Shown one piece after another: positions 54,582 to 64,000 of a stretch of DNA of 64,000 bases; position 1 is the first letter of the stretch; each line of letters begins with the position of its first letter. The stretch covers positions 32,701 to 96,700 of the forward strand of contig CAMPKC010000010.1 in NCBI GenBank assembly GCA_946887045.1. The letters are read 5' to 3'. The notes beneath the pieces are model-generated. The model saw only the letters and a list, made by a program, of their open reading frames with translations. It did no database searches and was not told the origin of the DNA. The translations under genes and the position numbers were made by a program. Source of the stretch: an uncultured Sphingobacteriaceae bacterium. GTDB lineage: Bacteria; Bacteroidota; Bacteroidia; Sphingobacteriales; Sphingobacteriaceae.

Positions 54582-54969
54582 AATCTATTTTATATTGGTT
54601 TTTCAACCGGGTTATATTTGAATCTGTCAGGTTGATGTTTAAATCCTCATAATGGTCAAAACGATATTGATATACTTTGTCTATTCCGGTGGGTCCCTCT
54701 GAAATGAGTTCCTCAATGTGTTTTAACGCGCCGGCTTTAGCCATTTCCATTGCATGTGTTCTCACTTCGTATCCGCAGTATCTTTCGTTCTCAGGCATCA
54801 GGGAATAGGTAGTGTAAGGAATAGAAAATAGTCCACCGACCGAATCTCCTTCTTGCGATTCTTTCCCGAAATTTCGTACAACATGCCTGAAATCATTAAA
54901 TGATATTTCAGTTACTGCTGTATCATTTTTAAAAACACGATAAAAACTTTTGAAACAATGTCTCTCCAT
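54574..54969 (-). CDS. Hypothetical protein, first gene of a small minus-strand operon
   Basis: 131 residues, soluble. Recognisable segments: CFKSFYRVFKNDTAVTEI, GLFSIPYTTYSLMPENERYCGYEV and MEMAKAGALKHIEELISEG. Not assigned to a family. It overlaps the 43-residue gene by 8 nt. The three genes are convergent with the receiver gene at 53663 and divergent from the cyclic glucan synthase gene at 55373. Confidence 0.6.
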   Translation of the reverse strand: MERHCFKSFYRVFKNDTAVTEISFNDFRHVVRNFGKESQEGDSVGGLFSIPYTTYSLMPENERYCGYEVRTHAMEMAKAGALKHIEELISEGPTGIDKVYQYRFDHYEDLNINLTDSNITRLKNQYKIDYE

Positions 54970-55372
54970 GATTTTTTCTGATAAAACGCTGTTAGGATCA
55001 AGAACTACGAATCAGAGCGGGTAGTTCTTAAGTAGAAGGAATGAGATGCTTAGTGCATTTATCTAAAGGTAGTGTTATTTGTTGATTATCAGTGGTTTTT
55101 ATTTCTTATTTCGTAAGCCGGCATTCGCCGATACATGCCGGTTTATCAGGTTCGAACTTATTCTGATAAAAAGAATCTAAAAGAAATGATTTCTCTGTAA
55201 CCATTTAATTATAACTACCTTTAAAATCTCACCTCTTGATGTTGTTCCTGAGATTCTCAGGAAATTTTTCTCAATAATAGTTGATTGATACACATTACTA
55301 CAGTGAAATGCGTATCAGATTTTAGCACCGGGTCCTAGATCTTACAAAAATTCCGGGGGATATCAATATAAA
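54970..55372. other. Divergent intergenic region with two inverted repeats
   Basis: AAGAACTAC (55000-55008) pairs with GTAGTTCTT (55021-55029), close to the start of the minus-strand operon. CCGGCAT (55118-55124) pairs with ATGCCGG (55135-55141), extended by a G-T and A-T pairs. Either could be an operator or an RNA hairpin. No gene is seen. Confidence 0.45.
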
Positions 55373-58300
55373 ATGAAAGTCACAACCAGTACAGTTTTCG
55401 ATAATTTATCAGGTTTGCGTACATCTTTTCTTGGAGACGTAGCAGACCCTAACTCTGAGAACGATCAGCCCTTCCGCTCAGAGCTTTTTAGCTCAGGGCA
55501 AATGGATGATCACGCAAGGGCCGTCGCCAGGTCTCATAAACCCCAAAAAAGACAAACTTCCGATCAGCTTTTGAAACGACTTGAAGTAAATGAGAAATCA
55601 TTGCTTGATGTTCGCAATCTGCTTGTCGAAGGTATCCGCCAGGGAAAGGACATTACACCGGGTGCTGAATGGCTGCTCGATAATTTTTACCTTATAGAAG
55701 AGCAGGTCGTTATTGCCCGGAAACATTTACCTAAAGGCTATAGCGAAGGTTTGCCGTATCTAACTACCGGTATGCCTCGAGTCTATGATATTGTGCTCGA
55801 AATAATCTCGCACAGCGATGGCCGCGTAGATGTAAAAAGCCTCAGCAGCTTTATTGCCGCTTACCAAACACACTCTATTTTAACATTAGGTGAGTTGTGG
55901 GCCATTCCAATTATGGTTCGACTGGCTATTATCGAAAATCTTCGCCGGGTTGCAGGGATGATTGCCCTCGATATGATTGACCAGGGCTTTGCCGATTACT
56001 GGGCAGACAGCATGCTCACTACAGTTAAGGACGAACCCGGTAACCTCATTCTTACCATTGCCGATATGGCCCGCTCAAAACCCGTGCTGAATTCTTCGTT
56101 TGTGGCTGGCTTTACCCGCGCTTTACAGGGAAAAGGTCCGGCGCTTGCCTTACCGCTTAGCTGGATGGAGCAACAACTGGGCGGACTAGGTCTGAGCAGC
56201 GGCGATCTGATCCGTCAGGAGACCCAGAAGCAGGCCACCGACCAGGTGTCCGTGCGGAACAGTATTGGTACTCTTCGTTTTATAGGTGCCACAGACTGGC
56301 GCGAATTCGTGGAAACCTTAAGCAGCGTGGAGCAGGTGTTGCGAATGGACCCAACCGGCATTTATCCGCTTATGGACTTTGCCACCCGCGACAGGTATCG
56401 CCATGTGGTAGAATCCATTTCAAAAGCATCTGCTTTGTCAGAAACTGAGGTCGCGCAAAAGGTGCTTGATTTAACAAGTAAACATCAGGAAGCAAACGAT
56501 ACAACAGCCAGAAAAAATCATCTAGGGTATTACCTAATTGATAAAGGACTTGCCGAGGCAGAACAAACCGCGGGAATGCGGTACACCATTCGCAAAACAC
56601 TGAACCGGCATGCCCGGCAAATGCCCGTATTTTTATATTTCTCAGCTATTGCTGTGCTTTCGTTCTCGGGTGCCGCGGCGATGTTTTACCTTGCTTATAT
56701 CCACGGTATTGAGAGTTGGCCGATGTTGAGCCTAGTTGGGATACTGTCTCTATCGGGTTCAACCCAATTAGCAGTTTCTCTGGTGAACTGGTTCTCTACA
56801 ATCTGGGTAAGGCCATATCTTTTGCCAAGGATGGATTTTTCTGAAGGCATTCCGGTTGAGTGCCGAAGCCTGGTAGTTATTCCTACCATGCTTTCGAGTC
56901 GTGATTATATTGATGAATTGATTGAAGGACTAGAAATCCGGTTTCTGGCAAACAGAGAGGCGCATTTACACTATGGCTTACTCACGGATTTTACAGATGC
57001 GCCGAAAGAAATCATGCCTGGCGATGTTGCTTTACTCGAAGCGGCAACTAAGAGTATTGAGGCCTTAAATGAAAAATATAATCCTGTGGAAAGAGACACT
57101 TTCTTTCTCTTTCATCGCCCCAGAATTTGGAACGCACGAGAAAAGATGTGGATGGGATATGAACGGAAACGCGGCAAGCTGTCTGCTCTGAATGCTTTTT
57201 TGCGTGGGCGCGGGACGAGCGAATTCTCAGCGATAGTTGGAAACACTACACTTCTTAGTAATGTAAAGTATGTTATCACACTTGATTCGGATACACAGCT
57301 CCCTCGGGATGCAGCCTGGAAGTTCATCGCAACTATGGCTCACCCGCTCAATCAGGCAGTTTTTAATACTGATAAAAGGCGTGTAACGGAGGGTTACGGA
57401 ATTCTGCAGCCAAGAGTTGCGTCAAGTATTCCTAAAACAGCAACCTCTTTGTATCTGCGGATGCAGGGAAACGTAACCGGTATCGACCCTTATACCCGGG
57501 TCTCATCAGATGTGTATCAGGATGTTTTTGATCAGGGCTCATTTATTGGGAAAGGAATTTACGATGTAGATGTATTTGAACGGACTGTCCATGGCGTTTT
57601 TCAGGAAAATCGTATTCTGAGCCACGATTTGCTAGAAGGCTGTTATACGCGATCGGGGTTAATAAGCGATGTGCTTTTATACGAAGAAGGCCCTGCAGAA
57701 TATTCTGCGGATATCAAACGCCATCATCGGTGGATAAGGGGCGACTGGCAAATTGGCGCCTGGATGCTTCCCTTTGTAACGGATAGTAATGGGAAGCTGG
57801 GCTCAAATCCTTTATCGGCATTGTCACGGTGGAAAATTTTCGACAATCTTCGCCGAAGCCTGGTTCCGATATCATTAACATTGCTGTTGGTGCTGGGATG
57901 GACGGTTTTACCTTACCCGTGGTTCTGGACTCTGACTGTCACTCTTATGGTTTTATTACCTGTCACCCTCGCTGCAGGCTGGCAATTATTGAATAAGCCA
58001 CTTGAACTAACGCTTAATGCTCACCTTGCAGAAGTAGGTACTACAGTGAGGGATTTACTGATTCGTTTTGTATTCGGACTGGCTGTATTACCCTACGAAG
58101 CCTATATTTATTTGGATGCTATTATTCGTACTAACTGGCGAATGATAGTAAGCGGTAAAAAGCTTTTGCAATGGACACCCTCAGCCAATGTGTCGCGTAA
58201 AGCTAATAAAGACGTTTTATCCGCCTATTTATCCATGTGGATTACGCCATTTCTTGCACTGGTGTGTATCGGATTGCTTTTTTATTTTAAGGCACAGGCG

Positions 58301-61300
58301 CTCATTGTCGCCTCTCCAATATTAGTTCTTTGGCTGCTGGCTCCTGCAATAGCATGGCAACTTAATAAACCCGAAAAAGAAGAGCTTCCGGAGTTTACAG
58401 AGGAACAAAGTTTATTTCTCCATATTTCCGCCCGTAAAACGTGGTCGTTCTTTGAACACTTTGTTAGTGAAGAGGAAAATTGGTTGCCACCTGATAACTT
58501 TCAGGAACATCCGACAGCCGTTATTGCCCACAGGACCTCACCCACTAATATGGGACTTTCTTTGCTGGCCAATCTTGGTGCTTACGATTTCGGTTATATC
58601 ACCGGCCCGCAACTTATAACCCGCTGTAACAATACCTTACAGTCGATGCTTAAGCTCGAACGCTACCGAGGGCATTTTTACAATTGGTACGATACCTTAT
58701 CATTACTGCCTTTACAACCTCGTTATGTGTCCACTGTTGATAGCGGTAACCTGGTTGGCCATTTGCTTACGTTAAGACAGGGGCTGCTCGCACTTCCTGA
58801 CGAACCGATATTCAGCACTAAAGTATACGAAGGGCTAATCACTACAGCAAAAATTGTTAAAGACCTTTCTACGGCCCAGCATGTCCAACTGATTGATCAG
58901 ATACTTCAATTTCTTGCTTCTGCTGTCGAAGAAGAAAGCAATTCGTTGAATGTAGTGAAAAAGAATCTCGATCAACTGGTAATACTCACTGCCGGGTTGC
59001 TTAAACAAACCGATGGTGAAAAACTGCAACTCTATAACTGGTCGGCTCGCTTATCTCAACAAGTTAGAACCTTCCGGGAAACCTTGTCGCAACTGGTTCC
59101 ATGGATAGAAGTGCAGACTCCAGAAAATTTTTCTGTGTTTGAATCTGTACCGTCCATGGCAGGAATAATAAAACTTGCTGAGGAGTTTCAGAACTATAGT
59201 GATGCTGATTATCGTGAAGAAGAAAGAACATATTTAAGTACAATACAGGTATTGCTTAAGGCCGGAAGTTCGTACGCTACCGATCAGATTCGTCTCATAG
59301 ACGAATTGTCAAATCAATGTGAGGAGTTGAGCGATGTGGAATATGATTTCCTAATCGACAGATCCACCCATCTGCTGAGAATCGGCTATAACGTTGATGA
59401 TCAGAGAAAGGATGATAGTTTTTATGACCTGCTGGCTTCCGAAGCCCGCTTAGGGATTTTCGTAGCGATCGCACAGGGTAAAATACCGCAGGAAAGCTGG
59501 TTCGCCCTCGGACGCTTATTAACGAATTCCGGCGGAGATCCTATACTTCTGTCATGGAGTGGATCAATGTTCGAATACCTAATGCCTCAGCTTGTAATGC
59601 CCACGTATGAAAATACGCTTCTATATCAAACAAACAAAGCTACAGTTAAGCGCCAAATTGATTATGCCTCTCAAAGGGGGGTGCCATGGGGAATTTCAGA
59701 GTCAGGGTATAATACTGTCGATGCCAATCTCAATTACCAGTACCGGGCATTCGGCGTTCCGGGGCTTGGCCTGAAACGTGGATTGGAGGAGGATCTTGTA
59801 ATAGCGCCCTACGCGTCTATGCTTGCGCTTATGGTTTCGCCTGTAAAGGCCTGTATGAATCTTCAGCTCCTGTCGAGAGAGGGTTTTGAAGGCGAACACG
59901 GTTTCTTTGAAGCGATTGATTATACGGCTACACGTCTTCCACGAGGTAAAACAAACAGCATCATACAATCTTATATGGTGCATCACCAGGGAATGGGATT
60001 TCTTTCGCTCGCTTATGTATTGCTTAACAAACCTATGCAGAGGCGTTTTATATCAGAGCTTCGGTTTCAGGCAACTTTACTGCTGCTCCAGGAACGAATT
60101 CCAAGAACAACCCTATTTTATGCTCATACGGCAGATATTATTGAAACCCATAACATAGAAAACGATGTTCAGGTGCGTAATATCATGACGCCTAATACGC
60201 CAATTCCTGAAATACAACTTTTAAGCAATGGCAATTATCAGGTGATGGTTACTAATTCGGGTGCCGGGTACAGTCGCTGGAAAAACATAGCCCTTACGCG
60301 ATGGCGCGAAGATACAACGAAAGATGATCGTGGCATATTCTGTTATATTAAGGACGTAGATACCGGTATATTCTGGTCAAATACATATCAGCCGACGCTT
60401 CATCCCGCAAAGTCGTATGAAGTTACATTTTCGCAGGGGCATGTTGAGTTTCGACGCCAGGATTTTGGGATTCATACGCGTACCGAAGTGGTCGTGTCTC
60501 CGGAGGATGACACCGAAATGAGGCGCATAAAAATCACCAACCGAACACAGCGTGTAAGAGTACTGGAGGTTACAAGTTATGCAGAGGTTGTGATGGCAAG
60601 TCAGCCTTCGGACGAGGCTCACCCCGCCTTTAGTAATTTGTTTGTGCAGACAGAAATAATGTCTGACCAAAAATCTGTACTCTGTACCCGCAGACCCCGT
60701 TCTGAAGGTGAAACACCACCATGGATGTTTCATTTAATGGATGTTCGTGGTGTTTCGGTTGAAGCCATATCGTTCGAAACCGACCGTATGCAGTTCACGG
60801 GGCGCGGCAAAACATTAGTGTGGCCGCAGGCAATGGATACCGACGAGTTGTCGGGCAAAGACGGGTCGGTATTAGATCCCATTCTTTCTATCCGTTACCG
60901 GATTACTATCAAGCCCAGCCAAACCGCAACATTTGAGCTCATCCACGGTATCAGCGATACCAAAGAGGGATGTCTGGGTCTGATGCACAAATACCATGAT
61001 CAGCATATAAAAAACCGGGCCTTTGACCTTTCCTGGACACACAGTCAGGTTCTGCTTCGTCAGATCAATGCCACCGAAAGCGATGCTCAGCTATACGGAC
61101 GCCTGGCCTCTTCCATAATCTATGGTAACGCTAAATTACGGGCGGATGCCGCGGTGGTACAAAACAACTTTCGTGGCCAGTCATGGCTTTGGAGCCATTC
61201 TGTTTCAGGCGACTTGCCTATTGTGCTGCTCCACATATATGATCCGGAAAGTATGGAACTGGTACGTCAAATGGTTCAGGCCCATGCCTACTGGCGACTA

Positions 61301-64000
61301 AAAGGACTGGCGGTAGACCTGGTAATATGGAACGAAGATCACGGTACTTACCGGCAAGTGCTGCAGGATCAGATTCTCAGCCTTATCACAGCCGAAATAA
61401 ACAACCAGGCAAATCATACTACTCCGGGCACTATTTATGTAAAATCTGTTGATCAGCTTTCTTCAGAAGACCGTATATTGTTTGAGAGCGTTGCCCGGGT
61501 AATCATTTATGATAATAAAGGCAGCTTATCCGAGCAGGTGAACACGCATCTTACCGAACGGGTATTGCCGCCTGTAATTGAACCTAAATCTATTGCGTCG
61601 CGGGCTGTTTCTCATACCCTGAAATTGCCCGATGATCTGCTTTTTTATAACGGAACGGGTGGTTTTACGCCAGATGGAAAAGAGTATAAAATTTTAACCG
61701 ATAACAAAAATACCACTCCTGCACCCTGGGTAAACGTTATCGCAAATCCAAATTTCGGAAGTGTGATTTCAGAAAGCGGATCCGCTTATACCTGGGCTAT
61801 TAATGCCCACGAATATCGTATCACTCCCTGGAGCAACGACCCCGTTAGCGATACAGGCGGTGAGGCCTTTTACCTGCGTGATGAAGAAACCGGCAATTTC
61901 TGGTCGCCATCCGCGTTTCCTGCCGCGGGGATATCACCCTATATCATTACCCATGGTTTCGGTTATTCAAAGTTTGAGTACATCGAGCAAGGTATATATT
62001 CAGAAATGTGCGTTTTTGTGCATAAAGAGTCGCCTGTAAAATTCATTGTGATTAAACTAAAGAACCAGTCGGGCAGGGAAGTTAAACTCTCTGCGACCGG
62101 ATTTATGGAGATTGTCCTTGGCGATGTACGTTCTAAAACGAATATGCACATTGTTTCCGAACAGGATCCGAATACCGGTGCAATTCTTTTAAGAAACAGG
62201 TATAATTCGGCATTTTCAGAGAGGGTAACGTTTTTTAAAGTAGGTGGGGGTGTGGATTTTAGTTATACCGCCGACCGCACAGAATTTATCGGCCGAAACC
62301 GGAATTTGGCCGAACCGCAAGCCATGTCCCGCAAAAGACTTTCCGGGAAAAAAGGAGCGGCAATAGATCCCTGCGCCGCTCTTCAGGTCAAATTTGATTT
62401 ACTGGACGGCGCCGAAAAAGAAATTATCTTCATTCTAGGAAATGAGGAAAATACTCAGGCCGCCGAAGTGCTGATCAGAAAATTCTCTAATCGCGATGCA
62501 GTGATGCAATCGCTCGATGAGGTAAAAGAATACTGGAATGAAGCCTTAGGAACTATCCAGGTAAATACACCGGACCAAGCGCTGAATATTCTGGCAAATG
62601 GCTGGCTGACCTATCAAACAATGGCTTGCCGAATGTTCGCCCGCAGTGGTTTCTATCAATCGGGTGGTGCCTTTGGCTTCCGCGATCAGTTACAGGATGT
62701 GTTGGCTTTGTTGCATAACAAGCCCGATATGGCCCGGGAGCAGATTTTATTAAGTGCATCCCGACAGTTTACCGAAGGAGATGTACAGCACTGGTGGCAT
62801 CCGCCGGAGGGCAGAGGAGTGCGTACCCGCTGTTCGGATGATATGCTCTGGCTGCCATTTGTGGTTTCGAAATATGTTGCAGCCACAGGCGATACAGAAA
62901 TATTAGGCGTTCCGATCGGCTTCCTTGAAAGTCGTACTCTCTTTGATGGAGAAGAGACACTCTACGATCTGCCGGTTAGCGGGGGTATCCAGGCAACATT
63001 ATATGAGCATTGTAAACGCGCCATCGGGTACAGTTTGCGCTTTGGCAGCCATGGCTTGCCCTTCATCGGGGCCGGCGACTGGAACGATGGTATGGATCAG
63101 GTTGGTCATAAAGGCGAGGGCGAAAGTGTTTGGCTGGCGTTCTTCCTGTATGATATTCTTAAAAAATTTGCTGATGTCGCTGCTGATTTTCAGGATGCCG
63201 TCTTTGCTGAAACTTGTAAAACAGAAGCAGCCAGGCTACAGATCAATATTGAACAATCAGGATGGGACGGTAAATGGTATCGCCGCGCATATTTTGATGA
63301 TGGTACACCTTTAGGCTCGGCTCAAAATGCCGAATGTAGCATTGACGCTATTGCACAGAGCTGGTCTGTTTTATCGGGCGCGGGGAGCAAAGAGAGGAGC
63401 AAGATGGGTATGGCCTCGCTCGATAAACATTTGGTTAGAAGAGATCTTAAGCTTATTCAGCTACTCGATCCCCCTTTTGACGCAAAAGGACCGAATCCGG
63501 GGTATATCCGTGGTTATGTTCCCGGTGTTCGTGAAAATGGCGGCCAATATTCACACGCTGCCATCTGGACCTTAATGGCTTTTGCGGCCCTCGGCGATCG
63601 TGAAAAGGTTTATGAATTATTCAGTCTTATCCAACCTTTAAACCATGCATCAACCGCTGCTGATGTGAAGATATACAAAGTTGAACCTTATGTGATGGCT
63701 GCAGATGTGTATGCAAATGAATCGCATAGGGGCCGGGGCGGATGGACATGGTATACGGGCTCGGCAGGCTGGATGTATCAGTTCATTACCAGTTCGTTGC
63801 TCGGGTTGGAACTGAGGGGTGACAAACTGATTATTAAACCTTGTTTCCCGCAGGAGTGGCCCTCAGTGCAGATTCAATATCGTTATGGAAAGGCTGTTTA
63901 TAAATTTGTCATTTTTCAATCCACGGATGGAAAAACATATCATCGAATGGGGGGCAATAATTACGAAGGCAATGGGATCCAGTTAGTCGATGATGGAATA
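55373..64000 (+). CDS. Cyclic beta-1,2-glucan synthase, GT84-GH94 fusion (NdvB-like), 3' end cut by window
   Basis: 2876 codons are visible and the frame is still open; the final IQLVDDG resembles the usual C-terminus, so few residues are missing. N-terminal part: FYLIEEQVVIARKHLPKGY and TLGELWAIPIMVRLAIIENLRR, typical of the family. The glucosyltransferase (GT84) core has LDSDTQLPRDAAWKF (D638, D640), SHDLLEG and RHHRWIRGDWQ. Membrane helices lie near residues 420-480, 830-870 and 895-1000. The C-terminal half has two glycan-processing regions, including a GH94 phosphorylase domain with GAGDWNDGM (D2569, D2572) and GGWTWYTGSAGWMYQ. The family makes cyclic beta-1,2-glucan from UDP-glucose at the inner membrane and trims chain length by phosphorolysis. 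It is not obviously tied to the degradation genes. Confidence 0.93.
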   Translation, partial: MKVTTSTVFDNLSGLRTSFLGDVADPNSENDQPFRSELFSSGQMDDHARAVARSHKPQKRQTSDQLLKRLEVNEKSLLDVRNLLVEGIRQGKDITPGAEWLLDNFYLIEEQVVIARKHLPKGYSEGLPYLTTGMPRVYDIVLEIISHSDGRVDVKSLSSFIAAYQTHSILTLGELWAIPIMVRLAIIENLRRVAGMIALDMIDQGFADYWADSMLTTVKDEPGNLILTIADMARSKPVLNSSFVAGFTRALQGKGPALALPLSWMEQQLGGLGLSSGDLIRQETQKQATDQVSVRNSIGTLRFIGATDWREFVETLSSVEQVLRMDPTGIYPLMDFATRDRYRHVVESISKASALSETEVAQKVLDLTSKHQEANDTTARKNHLGYYLIDKGLAEAEQTAGMRYTIRKTLNRHARQMPVFLYFSAIAVLSFSGAAAMFYLAYIHGIESWPMLSLVGILSLSGSTQLAVSLVNWFSTIWVRPYLLPRMDFSEGIPVECRSLVVIPTMLSSRDYIDELIEGLEIRFLANREAHLHYGLLTDFTDAPKEIMPGDVALLEAATKSIEALNEKYNPVERDTFFLFHRPRIWNAREKMWMGYERKRGKLSALNAFLRGRGTSEFSAIVGNTTLLSNVKYVITLDSDTQLPRDAAWKFIATMAHPLNQAVFNTDKRRVTEGYGILQPRVASSIPKTATSLYLRMQGNVTGIDPYTRVSSDVYQDVFDQGSFIGKGIYDVDVFERTVHGVFQENRILSHDLLEGCYTRSGLISDVLLYEEGPAEYSADIKRHHRWIRGDWQIGAWMLPFVTDSNGKLGSNPLSALSRWKIFDNLRRSLVPISLTLLLVLGWTVLPYPWFWTLTVTLMVLLPVTLAAGWQLLNKPLELTLNAHLAEVGTTVRDLLIRFVFGLAVLPYEAYIYLDAIIRTNWRMIVSGKKLLQWTPSANVSRKANKDVLSAYLSMWITPFLALVCIGLLFYFKAQALIVASPILVLWLLAPAIAWQLNKPEKEELPEFTEEQSLFLHISARKTWSFFEHFVSEEENWLPPDNFQEHPTAVIAHRTSPTNMGLSLLANLGAYDFGYITGPQLITRCNNTLQSMLKLERYRGHFYNWYDTLSLLPLQPRYVSTVDSGNLVGHLLTLRQGLLALPDEPIFSTKVYEGLITTAKIVKDLSTAQHVQLIDQILQFLASAVEEESNSLNVVKKNLDQLVILTAGLLKQTDGEKLQLYNWSARLSQQVRTFRETLSQLVPWIEVQTPENFSVFESVPSMAGIIKLAEEFQNYSDADYREEERTYLSTIQVLLKAGSSYATDQIRLIDELSNQCEELSDVEYDFLIDRSTHLLRIGYNVDDQRKDDSFYDLLASEARLGIFVAIAQGKIPQESWFALGRLLTNSGGDPILLSWSGSMFEYLMPQLVMPTYENTLLYQTNKATVKRQIDYASQRGVPWGISESGYNTVDANLNYQYRAFGVPGLGLKRGLEEDLVIAPYASMLALMVSPVKACMNLQLLSREGFEGEHGFFEAIDYTATRLPRGKTNSIIQSYMVHHQGMGFLSLAYVLLNKPMQRRFISELRFQATLLLLQERIPRTTLFYAHTADIIETHNIENDVQVRNIMTPNTPIPEIQLLSNGNYQVMVTNSGAGYSRWKNIALTRWREDTTKDDRGIFCYIKDVDTGIFWSNTYQPTLHPAKSYEVTFSQGHVEFRRQDFGIHTRTEVVVSPEDDTEMRRIKITNRTQRVRVLEVTSYAEVVMASQPSDEAHPAFSNLFVQTEIMSDQKSVLCTRRPRSEGETPPWMFHLMDVRGVSVEAISFETDRMQFTGRGKTLVWPQAMDTDELSGKDGSVLDPILSIRYRITIKPSQTATFELIHGISDTKEGCLGLMHKYHDQHIKNRAFDLSWTHSQVLLRQINATESDAQLYGRLASSIIYGNAKLRADAAVVQNNFRGQSWLWSHSVSGDLPIVLLHIYDPESMELVRQMVQAHAYWRLKGLAVDLVIWNEDHGTYRQVLQDQILSLITAEINNQANHTTPGTIYVKSVDQLSSEDRILFESVARVIIYDNKGSLSEQVNTHLTERVLPPVIEPKSIASRAVSHTLKLPDDLLFYNGTGGFTPDGKEYKILTDNKNTTPAPWVNVIANPNFGSVISESGSAYTWAINAHEYRITPWSNDPVSDTGGEAFYLRDEETGNFWSPSAFPAAGISPYIITHGFGYSKFEYIEQGIYSEMCVFVHKESPVKFIVIKLKNQSGREVKLSATGFMEIVLGDVRSKTNMHIVSEQDPNTGAILLRNRYNSAFSERVTFFKVGGGVDFSYTADRTEFIGRNRNLAEPQAMSRKRLSGKKGAAIDPCAALQVKFDLLDGAEKEIIFILGNEENTQAAEVLIRKFSNRDAVMQSLDEVKEYWNEALGTIQVNTPDQALNILANGWLTYQTMACRMFARSGFYQSGGAFGFRDQLQDVLALLHNKPDMAREQILLSASRQFTEGDVQHWWHPPEGRGVRTRCSDDMLWLPFVVSKYVAATGDTEILGVPIGFLESRTLFDGEETLYDLPVSGGIQATLYEHCKRAIGYSLRFGSHGLPFIGAGDWNDGMDQVGHKGEGESVWLAFFLYDILKKFADVAADFQDAVFAETCKTEAARLQINIEQSGWDGKWYRRAYFDDGTPLGSAQNAECSIDAIAQSWSVLSGAGSKERSKMGMASLDKHLVRRDLKLIQLLDPPFDAKGPNPGYIRGYVPGVRENGGQYSHAAIWTLMAFAALGDREKVYELFSLIQPLNHASTAADVKIYKVEPYVMAADVYANESHRGRGGWTWYTGSAGWMYQFITSSLLGLELRGDKLIIKPCFPQEWPSVQIQYRYGKAVYKFVIFQSTDGKTYHRMGGNNYEGNGIQLVDDGI

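Noticed and set aside
60377..60733. 118-codon minus-strand frame inside the glucan synthase gene
   Set aside because: Shadow of the long GT84-GH94 frame, which is continuous across it; the same holds for other short frames between 55373 and 64000.
1..64000. Mobile elements, CRISPR arrays, tRNA and rRNA genes
   Set aside because: No transposase or integrase frames, no regular short repeats with spacers and no recognisable RNA genes were seen by eye; a covariance-model scan would be needed to exclude small RNAs.

Overview
The window looks like chromosomal DNA of a Bacteroidota bacterium, most likely Sphingobacteriaceae (Pedobacter-like). This rests on paired SusC/SusD genes, type IX secretion (T9SS) C-terminal sorting domains, a hybrid two-component regulator fused to an AraC output domain, Bacteroidota promoters (TTG, 20 bp, TAnnTTTG), and many outer-membrane lipoproteins. 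No rRNA, tRNA, CRISPR array, transposase or integrase was recognised.

Positions 1-22651 are a polysaccharide-degradation arm on the + strand. It begins with the 3' end of a secreted LamG/T9SS protein. A 2358-residue T9SS protein follows, with an N-terminal alginate-lyase-like toroid and a long mosaic of accessory domains. Next come a GH43 of the exo-beta-1,3-galactanase type, three consecutive GH97 enzymes, a rhamnose/fucose-type mutarotase, a fourth GH97, a GH29 alpha-L-fucosidase and a GH43 with a C-terminal discoidin-like domain. Together they suggest attack on a branched heteropolysaccharide containing galactose, fucose or rhamnose and uronic acid. The exact substrate cannot be read from sequence.

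Positions 22652-44094 hold the regulators and the uptake machinery. Two LacI-type repressors are followed by a nine-gene operon built from two successive blocks, each of SusC, SusD, a fasciclin lipoprotein and a DUF5007- or DUF5008-like lipoprotein. It ends with an alkaline-phosphatase-like/LamG lipoprotein. Behind it lies a third LacI-like gene that has lost its DNA-binding domain. Five promoters (upstream of the T9SS enzyme, the first GH43, the second LacI gene, and two in front of the first SusC) share one layout. A LacI-type palindrome of the GCTAAA..CG..TTTAGC kind starts on the G of the -33 TTG and sits inside an exactly 20-bp spacer. This ties the enzyme, regulator and transport genes into one probable regulon.

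Positions 44095-64000 hold a hybrid two-component regulator (44726-48913), a minus-strand cluster of a TlpA-like thioredoxin, a LytS-like kinase and a LytTR regulator (53145-49435), and a stand-alone receiver protein. A minus-strand operon of three small unknown genes follows, including a 43-residue basic protein. Last is a nearly complete giant cyclic beta-1,2-glucan synthase (GT84-GH94, NdvB-like), cut by the window end shortly before its expected C-terminus.

The strongest candidates for something undescribed are the shared operator-in-spacer promoter code with its duplicated copies, the double SusCD/fasciclin operon, the HTH-less LacI paralogue, and the thioredoxin/sensor-kinase pair in which both partners carry CxxC motifs.
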